Shown here one piece after another: positions 34,667-45,959 of a stretch of DNA of 64,000 bases; the stretch's first letter is position 1, and each line of letters opens with the position of its first letter. The translations under genes and the position numbers were made by a program. The stretch is from Tachypleus tridentatus. Taxonomy: Eukaryota > Arthropoda > Merostomata > Xiphosura > Limulidae. The stretch spans positions 38,344,264-38,408,263 of the forward strand of contig NC_134834.1 of NCBI RefSeq assembly GCF_004210375.1, written 5' to 3'. The notes under the pieces were generated by a model. It worked only from the letters and a program-made list of their open reading frames with translations, was not told the origin of the DNA and made no database searches.

Positions 34667-36408
34667 GTATGGCAGAAATTAGTTATTTTATGAAGTTATT
34701 TTGTTTTGTTTTGAACCTATTATCTAATAATGTTCATCTTAGACTGTGAGAATTTTGTTTTAATGGGGCACCACATCATAGTTTTACATTTGTAATATTC
34801 ATAACTCTGTACAATATCAACTTTTATTACTGAAAATTGGTGTAATTTTTCGTTCCTTGGCCAATATTTACTTAGATATTTTTACTTCATAAAAAACTTT
34901 TGGTTACATTTAGGTCCATCCATTCACGTTTACTTTAGTTGATTTCTTACTGGTAAAAGTGTTTTAACTTGATAACAGTGCTCCTGTGATAAAATGTCTG
35001 AAGTTATAAAGGTGAAAATCTTGTTGGATTTTATTTTGAGATACTTTCAATTTAAATAAAAACAAACTTTGTGTTTTTCTCTGTTGTATGGCTCATCTAA
35101 GAAACAGTTCTCTATTTATATTTTTATGACAAAAGTTGTTTCACTGTTAGCATTTTCCTTGTCCTTATTCAGACATAAACATGGTGTACATTGTAAACTA
35201 CTTAGTAAAAAAACAACTCTACCATAAATGTATTAAGGTACAATTTGTTTTCCTAGTAAGAGTCACTTACCTGTTTGAGGTATTTCCATAAATATTTAGA
35301 ATAACAAATGTTTTTATTTTAGCAGTTCATAGTTTGATAATCTCAGTTGTCTAATATTTATAAAGTAACTATGTTGTGAGGAATTGCATATCTGCTGTAA
35401 CAAAAAACCACTTGTCAGTTCATCATGCTGTGAATTAAATATACCATATAATGTCTTGAAAAGGAAGTTACACTAGAACCATGGCAATTAGTCTATCTCA
35501 TTTCATATAATCAAGACTGGTACTGGTATGATTTTATTATGTAAATCCTCACAAAGTAAGATGGTTTGTGTAAAGCTGTTTAAATTTTAATATCATTAAG
35601 ATATAATTCCATCCTTTTGAATACTTTGTTAGATGCATGAGAAAGTGGAACATGGTTGTTTATATCATGTTTGAGATGAGTGGCAGCCTTCCTTCTGTTC
35701 TGAAAACTGTATAAACAAAGATAATTATGATCAGAATCATCAAGTTTAGATATTCCACTTTCTTCTTTCTAATTTTCCAATTTACTTCTTTTGGTTTCAC
35801 AATCTGGGTCTACTTGACAGTGTTTGGGAAGCATTTCAAGTCTACATCAAATTTTGCATAGTGTGACAACCATCACCTAAACAAACTCTCTGCTCTACTG
35901 ACTATTCTATATGCTTATTTGGGCCATGGCATGACAACAAAACTTAATATACAATGTTGAATACTGTTCTTGTTAACAGTTATTTGTATGTTGCTATGAA
36001 ACAGGATTATTCTTGCCTATACTAGTACCATATGCTAACTCTCTGCTAGCTTTTTCTCTGTATAATTAAGAAATTGCATAGGGTACACTAATAACAGTTA
36101 TTTCAGGCTCTGAGTTTGATAAGTATGTTATTCTAAGCAAAGTACAAGTAAAAGAAATTCTAAAAGATAAGTATTTTCACCCTGGCTCAATCAGTTCTCA
36201 ACAAGGTTTAGTGAAGCTTTAGGTTAGTGTTGAAATTTTACAATCAGTAATGGCATGGAAGAATGAAATGAAGATAATTACAGAATATCCTCTTGTCCTG
36301 ACACTTTCACACAGTACTATTTATGGAGACTAATTCAACAAAATGTGTATGATGTAGAATAAGCATTTTTGCTAAACTATTTATTTGATTTTTTAATTTC
36401 TCACACAG

Positions 36409-36462
36409 CATCCTTTCATGGAACTAGCAGAACGGTGGAAACTTTACAACCCCTCACAGTGA
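36409..36462 (+). CDS. PAK-like exon 7 (short C-terminus)
   Basis: Acceptor TTTCTCACACAG. Reads HPFMELAERWKLYNPSQ then TGA. Only HPF and the following few residues resemble the usual PAK end. The tail is diverged and roughly ten residues shorter than in PAK1. A possible donor CA|GTGACA just before the stop would allow splicing to further last exons. Confidence 0.65.
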   Translation, partial: HPFMELAERWKLYNPSQ

Positions 36463-37885
36463 CAGCAGCCAAATATACAGAAAAAATTAATAGGTCAAAC
36501 ACCAGGTATCCCAATATATAACTGATGTATAATGCTAAGTTATCATCTTGTTAACTAAACTTACTTATATCATATTAATCTTAATTTAGTAATAAAAGAA
36601 AAATATGTAATGTTGTTAAAAACCAAAAATAAATCCTAGTTAGCAGTAGCTGGGAGTTGATGTCCATGCAACGTCATTTTATGCTTTCTTCACCATGAAT
36701 CAAGTATTACTTGACAATATTACTATTAAAATAATCAAATTTGTCAGTGAAAATTGTTTTCAAGTTTTCAGTCTTGATTTGTTTTTGTTATTAATAGTTT
36801 AAACAATCTAAATGGCTGCAAAAATTGAAGATTTAGAGGATTAGAGATGCTCATTTATTTGGCTAAATGGGAAATTATAAAATTAAAAACTATTAAGAAA
36901 TAAGGTTGGCTGAATGTTTGAATATTATTAATATGAATTTCTTCAAATTAACAATAATCAAAATTCTAGGATTCTAATAGAACTTTTGAAGGGTGATCGA
37001 GAAAAACTAATATCTAATGATTATGGTATGGTTATTAAATTCCGACATTTTCTAGCTACAATTTTATTTTAATTCTTGAATAGTGGACAGCTGTAAGAGA
37101 TTAAAAACTGGCTCATACTAATCTTTTTTCAGTAGAGCCAATACAAACTGTCCAGGTAAGTATGTACCTATTTTTCTTGCATCAGTGGTGATAAGAGTTT
37201 TTGAAAGTGAGATGTTCAGGATTGTCAAGGAAACATGTTATTGAAGCATCATTTTAGTTCATACTTGGTGATAAGAAAGGTAAGATTAGGAGACACAAGT
37301 ACAAACTTTGGCATGGTAAGAGTCATCTTTAGCTAATACAGCTTTATTTCTAGAAAAGGGTGGTTGGATTTCGAATGTGTTTCATTGAAATGTGATATAT
37401 GTAATTAATTAACAAACCTTAATTGAAGACTTGATAAATATTTTAATCACATTGGTTGAATTTGAGTATTTTTTTCCTTACATTATAGATTAGTATTGTA
37501 AATGGGATGGCAAAGATGAACTAACAGGCTCCCATGTTATCCTTAAATTATTTATACGTTTTAATATGAATTATAACCAAAGTCCATTGTGTGAATTCAC
37601 GTGTATAGTGACATCATTACTGTTACGAATTCAAACTGTTAGTAAGAGCATCTTATTAATTTGATTTATTGCTTTAATTATGATTTCAAACGTATTTAAA
37701 TTTTATGCTACTTTTGATATGATCTATATTTTTGTGTTAAAATCCAAAAGAAATGTACAGGTTTTATATAATTTATTCTGTTTTTCTTACGTATGTGAAA
37801 ATTATCAAGAAAATATTAATAACATAACAGGAATTCTGCACAAGCAATATTTTGTTAATGTGTAGAGAATAATTTTGATAAAAGA
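36463..37885. other. No recognised gene
   Basis: Follows the last PAK-like exon. ATTAATCTTAATTTAGTAATAAAAG near 36,575-36,600 contains an AATAAA-type signal that could end the short transcript. Nothing else supported. Confidence 0.45.
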
Positions 37886-37889
37886 TGTC

Positions 37890-38012
37890 TTGTTGGTTAA
37901 TTGTTATTGAGCACTAAGCTACATAATGGGATATCTGTACTTTTCCCACTACAAATATTGAAATCTGATTCTTTAGAATCTTAAACATACAGCTTTATCT
38001 CTAAAATCTTGG
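37890..38012 (-). mobile_element. SINE family B, degenerate
   Basis: Tail TTGAGCACTAAGCTACATAA and GGGATATCTGTAC in antisense, followed by a decayed head. Confidence 0.6.
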
Positions 38013-40285
38013 GACTATGAAAAAGGACAGTAGGTTATTGAAAAAACTGCAAAAGTAAAACATCTTAACAAGTAATGAAAAGTCTTTTGTTCATTATTAG
38101 TGTGATGCTTGACTTAACTGTCTGACTTTAATATTAATTAATGACTACACAGTTGACTGGAAGCAAAATTTTGTACAAAACGGAGACTGGAAAGTGAATA
38201 ATGCTGAAACAGTTGATATATTACTTTGCTGTGTCAGACCAAAGTGCCACTGGTGTTTCTCATAGTCCTAGGTTGCAGACATCAGTTATCATTCCCATAA
38301 CACATGAAGGTGTGATTTGTCTAGGATAGTCTCACAGAGCTACACAGGAAAGTATCTGAGTTATTATTTCTTAAGCATGGATTGATAACTATGTTTAGCT
38401 TTGCATAAAATTCATTAAACCATTGAACAAACTATATGGCCATTCAGTTTCTCCATGTAACTTTATTTATGTGCATCATTCAGTAGGTTTACCAGGTCAG
38501 ATTATATAATATTAGAATGGAAATTTGTCATTTTTTCTTGTAAGATTGGTTTAAGCACCTGTGGCACAAAATGATGGAATAAAATATAGTCCCCATGCCT
38601 GTTAGATATCAATACAAGCAGAATTAGATTTATAAAAAGAAGAACAATTTCCGTAAAACAGTTTATCCTTGTGATTTATATAGAAACCATGGATAATTCA
38701 AATACATAATTCAGTATATATAACAAAAAATATTTTTAAGTTGTTTATAGTCTAAAAATCAATTTTTAATACATTACAGAAGTTTTAAGTGGTTTATATA
38801 GATTAAGTATAATTGAACAAAGAAAGTAAACACACAAATACATTTTAATAACTGTAATCAAATTTTTAAACTATAAATATCCAATTATATAACATACACA
38901 TAATGTGAATTTTTCATCAAAGCAAGATCTGATAGTTACAAAGAATTAACTATAGTTTTAATAAGTTTATTGCAGGTCCTGAAGACTATGGCATCCGAAA
39001 TTGTATTCCCTCTTCAGAAGATCAATAAAAACTTCTGTAAGACACAAAACTATTGCACTTGTTTGTTAGCTTCATAACCATCACTATCATCAAAACACAA
39101 CATGAATTACCCATGGAAATACTTAAGACAATTGTTACTGTTAAACATTTAAGAGCTTCATGAGAGCGTGTAAATCCCTTTCTTTATGTCTGTTTTATGA
39201 CTAAATTATTACACCATAATAAGTACAAATTAAAGCAAGTTATAAGGATGAAAATTAGGCTTTATCTTGATAAAAGGCTAATTGCAGTACTAATAAAGTA
39301 CAATTTCACCATGAAAAGTACTTTAAATATTGTATAAAATTGTTTTTTTCTTAAACTTCTATGATATAGTTTTGTTTTTGTATTTTTAATATATTAAAGT
39401 TGTGTAGTTTCATCTTATCCAACAACTAGTAAATCATAATTCTAGGTAGGTAGCTTCACGACCATTAGAATTTGAAATATTCATCCCAGTGTACTTGATG
39501 GTCTGGCTGCTTTGGTGGTTGTAAAGGATCGGCAGCAGAACTGGCCGTAGGAACAATTACTAGAATACCGAACCTTGACAATTATATCTCAGTTAGAGGA
39601 AAAAAAGAACTGTTTGTACATTCAGAAGAAGTTAGTGATTCTGTAATAGAAATACGTAGAGTCAAAGTTATTAGTTATTTAAGTATCAAAACACAGCTGT
39701 ACAGGGCCTTTGCTAAGGAGGTGGGGTATGCAACAGAGGCATTTACATAAGCCCTCCAAAACACAGAAATTTAGAAGTAAAATAAGCCTCTGCCACTCCC
39801 ATCTTCGTCCCGAGACTAAAATTTTTAATATTATACATTCTGAAAATTAATCCTTTGGATACAATCAGAAATAAGCGTGGCATATTTTCTGCTTTGATAA
39901 AAGCCCTTCAAAAACCTATAAACATTGGTCTATAGCTGCAGCTGTAGATAGTACATTGACTTCACTTTGTTATATTAAAACTATTTTTGGTGGCCACGTC
40001 CGGTTATGATCTGTGAGACAGCAGTACATTTCTACAATATTCTTCAGGTTAAAATACTAAAAGTTTAATCTTAGTACTGTTATGCTCAAAACAAACCATG
40101 CCTACAATTTAGTTTTCATAATCCAATTAGTATACAAATACACCTGCTTAGTAGCACAGAAATCCACTGACATCGCGTGTAGTGACTCAAACGTATGTAT
40201 TAACATGAATCCTTGTTTTATTGATAACCTGCTTGAGTTTATACAGGCTTTTAATACATAAAGTGGGCACAGCAAAGATAGCTAG
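38013..40285. other. No recognised gene
   Basis: AT-rich sequence. No element or exon recognised. Confidence 0.5.
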
Positions 40286-40289
40286 CTAC

Positions 40290-41335
40290 TGAGTAGTTTT
40301 GTGGTTCCTACAAATAAACTGAAAAACAAAATTAATTTATATAAAATTTCAAGTTTCCCCAGTGTAATTATAAACTGAAGTGTCTGTTTCCAGCATAACA
40401 TGTTTTATTTGATAATGACATAAATGTTTTTCTTGTCAAATTAACTATCATACACTTCCGTATTACTGTCGAACATCTCCAAGAACTGAGGAATGAGGGA
40501 AAGCTACTGCGTGCCATGTAGATGCCCAATTAGAAGGGAAGACACCTAAAAGTAGGTCCTGAGGGTAACTGTACTCGTTCCTGGCTCCATATTTTGTTTC
40601 TGTGTCCCTCCCCAACCCTGATTGAAGCTGTGTTTATACCCCACTCACGTGTTCATATACCACGGTTGGCTGTTTGAACAGTTTTATTTTTCGAGTACTG
40701 ACCCTACTTTTTGGTATTTATAAAAGTAATTGTGGGTAATTGTGTAGTTTCACTAGTACATTGGAGGAGTTTTGTTGGTACACTGAAACCTCTATAAATC
40801 ACAAGTAGGCCTTTGAAGTCCGTTAAGGTTGCGGATATTTTATGCTTGTTGTACTTAAAATAGCTATGAGTTTATTTTGAGAAATAAAGAGTGCATATTA
40901 TTTTATGATATAAAAAGGATTTTTACCCATTGTACATTACACAAAAGTTCAAGTATTTTAAAGAACCTGTTGCCTATTTAGTCATAGAAATACGCTCACA
41001 GGTGCGAAGTATTTCTGAACAAAACTGATAAGCCTTTCGAGTTATTACATTCCTAATCTTGTAATTAAATACTTATAGCGTTATCTGTCGTGTGTTTGAG
41101 TTAGAACTATAAAATATGTTTGGAAATATGCGTAAAATAGTAGGTAGCTTTTCACTTATGTTTTTTAATAAAATTATTAATTTTTTATTCATATCTCCTC
41201 TTACAGACTGGCTAATTATCAAACAGAATATCCAGTTGAAAATGAGCATCAAGAACCAGTAACAGCATGAAAATAGAGGAATACAGATTGTGTTAAGTTG
41301 TATATAACAGTATATTAGAACCGTTTTTACTTACT
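40290..41335 (+). repeat. Segmental duplication, copy 1
   Basis: Collinear with 51,030-52,190. Shared strings in order include GAGTAGTTTTGT, ATAACATGTTTTATTT, CACAAGTAGGCC/CATGAAGGGCCC, GATATTTTATGCT and TAACAGTATATTA. It ends with a possible last exon. The copies are well diverged, so the duplication is old. Confidence 0.8.
41207..41270 (+). CDS. Putative alternative last exon, copy 1
   Basis: After a good acceptor (CTCCTCTTACAG) the frame reads LANYQTEYPVENEHQEPVTA then TGA. The duplicate at 52,043 keeps the acceptor, frame and stop and differs by one codon-sized gap. The phase would match a cryptic donor at the end of PAK-like exon 7, giving PSQ-LANYQTE. I do not recognise a family. The upstream partner exon is uncertain. 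Confidence 0.45.
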
Positions 41336-41474
41336 TGTTTTTTCATTCAAATAACCGAGTGGGATGTTTCAATTTTTATTGGTAGTTACTCAAAGTTAAA
41401 AATAATAATATTAATAAAATGAACTGCTTGGTTAGTGTGCTGGACTATGAGTTAGAAGCTAAGTGGTTTAAGTG

Positions 41475-42885
41475 CTGTTAACGAAAATAAAGTTTACCAG
41501 TGATATGGTTATAAGATTCAACTGTAAATGTGTCGTTAAACAACATTTTATTATCCCCATTGTTTTCATTTTAATTTTCTTCCTTAGAACACTACACATT
41601 CAGTTATCTTCACTCTGTCTACTGCTTAAAAACAAACCTCGGATTTCAGAATTGCCATTCTTTAACCCTACCAATGACTACGGCAATTTTGATATATTTT
41701 TTGATATAATTTGTTTTCTTAATTACAAATATTTTCTGGTAAAGCAATCAAATATTTCTTACTAGTAATGTTTCTTGTTTTTGACCAACCATAAAAGCGA
41801 TTTATTTTTGTTGAATGCCATCTCAGTTTAAAGTTACGACTGAATACGAAAAAAATGTTTCTGATTGTTTTAAATTATCTCCTTTTTTTAATTAAGAGAT
41901 GAAAGAAAATAAAAATTATAAAGTGTAATTTAAAATGTGGTTTTCTCTCTGTTACTCTTTTAGTGTCAAAATATAAATTAAGTACATATTCATTTTCTAA
42001 CGTTCTGCGACATTCAGTATTCGTAAGAGAACTTTGTTAAGGAAAATTAAGGATAATATCTTGTGATTTTTTGCCTTTTTGTTTAAAGGGTATGTAGTAG
42101 AAGTCAATAAACATTTTTTTTTTAATTTTCGAAATATTCTGATTTCAGATTTAAAACACGCTACAAATATAGCTGTAAACTTATCTCACTCATTAATAAG
42201 CTGTTATGTTTCTAGAGCTTGGATTTTTTATTTTAAATTTGGTGTTGTTTTTTTTAACATCTCTACACGATTTTCACCTGTTCTATTTCGATCAAGTTTT
42301 CAAAATAACAAACCGCCAGTCCACAGTTTCAAACAGTATTGAATATTTCCTTTAATCTTCAAATGAATTCTTAATACTAGGCACACATTACTGAGGGAAT
42401 TAATGTTTAAAACGTGCAGTAACAGTGGTTTCATATTCACAAGATATCACTACTTAACTCTCATATAATTTAGAGTTAATTAAATGAATTAATATATATC
42501 AGAATCAATACAATATATTCATTTAGTAATAACTGAGATACATAACAATCTAGTAGATATCTTTAGCCTAATTACTACACCAGCAATTTACTTATACATT
42601 TGACTTTTAACCCTCAAATTACTAATTTCTTTAGATACAATTTACTACTGCTGATTCGAAGCTTTTGATGTAGACATTGTGCTAGTGCAACATTCCTTTT
42701 AAGAACAATACTAAATGTGATTCACCTCCTAGAATATTCCTTCCTCTTTGTCCAGCCTTTTCTTGCAAGTTTCTCATGAAATAGATTTGTAAAAGTTTGT
42801 AAGATTAATTGGGAAGTGGTTGTGATTAACCAATACTGTTTTAGTGTAGGCATATAGTTTGGTTCATACTTTTTTGTAGCCTCAG
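41475..42885. other. No recognised gene
   Basis: AT-rich. The longest open frames show no family features. Confidence 0.5.
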
Positions 42886-42889
42886 AGAA

Positions 42890-43400
42890 AATCATTTGGA
42901 AAGAGTTGTTACTTCGTAGTTGTGGTTATAAACTTTCGAGATTTTTCGTTACTTTCTTGCAATGGTCGAGGCGAGACTTCAAGATTCACGTGAATTTTGC
43001 TACCAGAACAACACACTGAAGGAGCTTCGGACTATTTCTTTGCCACACAGTGTTCACAAACTGTAATCATGCCACCAATGTAATAAAATGTATGAGACTC
43101 GTAACTGAATTTAGAGTCATGAGGGGCAGTGAAATGTAATCCTTGTCTTCTCTTTCTTTGCCTTCGTCTATCTCCTTCCAGTATTGTTTTTCTCCAACTT
43201 CTGGATACAGCTGCCTCCTTCACGTCTTTCATTTCTTAATTCATCAGTTTTTTCGTGTATTATTTCCGTTCCTAGCCTTACTTGTATCTTCCTGAGAGTT
43301 ATTTCTCCTCCTATGTAATTTTCTAACCATCAGCTTTTACCCTTCGTGCTATTTTATCCTTCGACTCATCTCTTTTCCTTTTTTCTGCTTTTCTTGCAAC
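42890..43400 (-). pseudogene. Helitron replication-protein N-terminal fragment
   Basis: On the minus strand a charged stretch (MKDVKEAAVSRSWRKTILEG, RRRQRKRRQ) leads to FTYYIGGM-like residues, then ITVCEHCVAKK, a stop, SEAPSVCCSGSKIHV and LEVSPRPLQ. The C..C...K(W)..E.P..CC..GK(V).L.....P.PL pattern is the zinc-ribbon-like segment upstream of the Helitron RepHel Rep domain. A TAG interrupts it, and neither Rep nor helicase is present nearby. Isolated remnant. Confidence 0.6.
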
Positions 43401-44300
43401 TTGTGGACTACTTTTTTAAAGATTTTGATGTGGCTTTTCTTGGCAATTTAAAAGTTGGGCTTAGATATTACTCTACTACAGAATGATTAACACAACGTAA
43501 AACAAGTGAAACTTAAAAAACACTAAACACTCACCTAACATCCGCGAACTTTATTATTATTTATTATCTTCATAGATGAAACATATAAAAGAAGACGATA
43601 CAGATAAAGCAAACAAATATATTACAGGAATAATATAAGAATATTAAATTTAATAATACTAATATTTTATATTTAAAACCGTCGAAATAAACTAATTATA
43701 CATGAAAAGTTTTATGTGAAACCTTCCACCAATAGTACTGTATAAAAAAGTTAAAACATACCAAATGATTTCTTGAATATTTATAAACTTTGACAAAATA
43801 GATCTCACTTTAAAATAAGATGGATTTTTTGACAAAAATATTTTCTTTGTACAAAAAATATATATCACTTCTATAATGAATGAAAACTACGACTTAACTA
43901 CGTAGAAACATAAGATACATACTTGAAAGAACCAACTAAAACACACAATACCCGGTTTACAGTATTTGAAATTTTAAAAAAATCCGCAATAGAAGTTTTT
44001 CATACGGAAAAGTAAAGGAACAATAAATTCCAATGACACATGACAAAAAAAGAGAAAACAACACGTTTTATGGAGGTTCTACCATCGAATTTCATGTTTG
44101 TTGTAATTGCAGGAAGCGAAATTTAAAAAAAAATGTATATAATTATCGTAACTTAAATCAAACAAAAAAATCGAAACACGAAGTTCGATACGTTCTTCAC
44201 CCAGTATCTAATACCACATAATTACAAATATTATGTTGCACACGAACATGTAAGATACGATAGATGCACTTCTTAGACAACCCATCAGAATATTCATTTT

Positions 44301-44344
44301 TAGAGGGCTTATAAAGAGACAAAAAAGCCCTCTAGGAAGAGTCA
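44301..44344. repeat. Short perfect hairpin
   Basis: TAGAGGGCTT (44301-44310) pairs perfectly with AAGCCCTCTA (44335-44344) across a 24-nt A-rich loop. Role unknown. Confidence 0.6.
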
Positions 44345-44640
44345 GACATCGTTAACTAAGATAGAGAAACCCTCCAAATAATGGTGCTCAAGTTAGTAAA
44401 AACGTTAACCTCTTTGCACAAACCAACAATGGCCTCTTTCCGTAAAAACCATAGAATCACCTACAACAAATCCTGACTTCGTACAATCTCAGCATCTACA
44501 AACTCCTTAAAATAAAAATTTCCTTGGTTGTCAGTCAATAACAAGTTATGGAACAAAGACTGATTATAAACATCTCTTTAATCATTAGAAAAATCGATTA
44601 CAGATTCACTAGTAAAAGGAATCCAATCCTGAAATATTTT
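44341..44640 (-). pseudogene. Decayed coding-like stretch, probably LINE-derived
   Basis: One minus-strand frame over about 100 codons has only three stops and reads WIPFTSESVIDFSND, VYNQSLFHNLLLTDNQGNFY, FKEFVDAEIVRSQDLL and LRKEAIVGLCKEVNVFTN. The style (a LFHNPLL...G...F..F..AGI..V.D pattern) resembles the region after RT in some L1/Tx1-like LINEs, from memory. No catalytic motif is present. Confidence 0.35.
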
Positions 44641-45094
44641 CTAAATAAATGGATTTAAAGGCTGTAAAAGCTGGGTCACAATTCGTTACCGACATCAACA
44701 AATAAAATGAACGAAACTCCATTACTGTAAAAAATTGTATATAAAAATATGTGGAGAGAATTTATATAAAAAATTAATAATAATTGATCTTAATAATCTG
44801 TATCGATAACTAGATTACTGTACAGATAATATTTTGATTAACCATTATTTAGTACACGTATTTATTTTTTGTTAATTTACTTGTTGAAGTGTAATATGTA
44901 TCAACTAGTTGGAAAATCAAATTGTTTTTCTCATTCATTCTTTGGAAGACATTTCCATAAGTACTGTAAATTCGAAACTTATATTATTTTCCATTGTTAT
45001 AAAATAATTAAATATTTTTAGGTGATAAATCATTAACGTATAGAGCTGTAGATTGGAAGGCCCAAAGTTAACGACGTGATATTGTTCTGCATTC

Positions 45095-45212
45095 GCACCC
45101 CGCTAGTACAGCGGTATGTCTCCGGATTTACAACGCTAAAATCAGGGGTTCGATTCCCCTCGGTGGGCTGAGCAGATAGACCGATGTGGCTTTGTTATAA
45201 GACAAACACACT
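45095..45212 (+). mobile_element. SINE family C (tRNA-headed)
   Basis: Head CCCGCTAGTACAGCGGTATG, anticodon-arm region CGGATTTACAACGCTAAAAT, intact B box GGGGTTCGATTCCCC, then GAGCAGATAGACCGATGTGG and CTTTGTTATAAGACAAACAC. It differs from family B mainly in the tail end. Confidence 0.85.
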
Positions 45213-45449
45213 GTTCTGCATTTAAAGCTTTAGTCGAGTTGTAACAGCTTTCGCCAATCCTACTATTTTATTCAAAATTGGACAAATCCCATCTGAAGGC
45301 AGGAGCTGTTAACTGGTTTACTTTACTCTGGCCTACTCTTCAAAATCAGAGCAAGTTATACTTAAAGTATGGAATCTATTGCCCGTCCGTTATGACACAC
45401 AGCAGTTCTAATAATTTATGAATTACACGTATTTGCTCCAGGTTATCAT

Positions 45450-45570
45450 TTGGATTTCTTTATAAAAGCTTCGTGAACCTGACGATGACCGAAGAAGGTC
45501 GAAACGTTGTTCGCTCTTCTATGTAAAATATTTTCTCAACCCAAACGAGCCGTTTTTGCATATATATTTC
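45450..45570 (+). mobile_element. Solo Penelope-like 3' end
   Basis: Shares GTGAACCTGACGATGACCGA through GAAACGTTGTTCG, TTTTCTCAACCCAAAC and GAGCCGTTTTTGCAT with the tail at 14.6 kb. No coding part remains upstream. Confidence 0.75.
45475..45517 (+). ncRNA. Hammerhead-like core, second copy
   Basis: CUGACGA (45479-45485), stem II GACC/GGUC with GAAGAA loop, and GAAAC (45501-45505) are unchanged. The potential stem I partner is GCUC instead of GUUC, so stem I pairs less well than in the first copy. Confidence 0.45.
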
Positions 45571-45724
45571 TTGTTCTAAATGTTTGTAACTGTGAAATAT
45601 AAAATAAGTTAAGATCGTATCTGTGTTTTTGTTATTAAACTTTAGATTAGATTGTTTTATTAAACATCAAATTATTTAAAAAAACTTTTATTATTGATTA
45701 TTTTATTTTTCATATTTTTTTCTC

Positions 45725-45958
45725 TAAAGATGTTCGTTTTTTTAATTTCGCGAAAAACTACACGAGGACTATTTGTGCTAATTGTCCCTAATTTAGCAGT
45801 ATAAGACACCTAGTCATCTCACCAACACCAACTCTTAGGCTGCTCTTTTACCAAATCCCCCACGACTGAAAGGGCGAGCATCTTTGGTGTGACGAGGATT
45901 CGAACCCGTGACCCTCAGGTTGGGAGTCGAGTGCTTTAACCATCTGGCCATGGCGGGC
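45725..45958 (-). mobile_element. SINE family A with deletions
   Basis: Antisense copy from TTTCGCGAAAAACTACACGA to the head TGGCCATGGCGGGCC. The AGACTAGAGGGAAGGCAG segment and the AACGAATAGTGGGATTGACC segment are missing. Confidence 0.85.
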
Positions 45959-45959
45959 C

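Larger units (their letters stand above)
20624..36462 (+). pseudogene. PAK-like kinase domain gene, catalytic residues lost
   Basis: Seven exons (20624-20700, 27839-28025, 29022-29114, 31059-31158, 33428-33624, 34529-34666, 36409-36462) join in phase into about 281 residues covering nearly a whole p21-activated (STE20/PAK) kinase domain. Landmarks are [85 protein letters not shown] and [10 protein letters not shown]. PAKs phosphorylate Ser/Thr downstream of Rac/Cdc42. Here the ATP lysine is Thr (VIIT), the HRD Asp is Asn, and the helix-F Asp is Gly, while DFG and APE remain. No CRIB domain is visible. No exon has a stop or frameshift, but the acceptor before exon 3 is GG. An in-frame cryptic AG at 28981-28982 would add 13 residues. 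It is either an expressed pseudokinase or a young decaying duplicate. A SINE-laden DIRS element and a LINE occupy its introns. Confidence 0.8.

Noticed and set aside
41410-41470. tRNA-like string TGGTTAGTGTGCTGGACTAT
   Set aside because: Only an A-box-like and anticodon-arm-like segment, without a B box or pairing ends. Probably a decayed SINE head, too weak to call.
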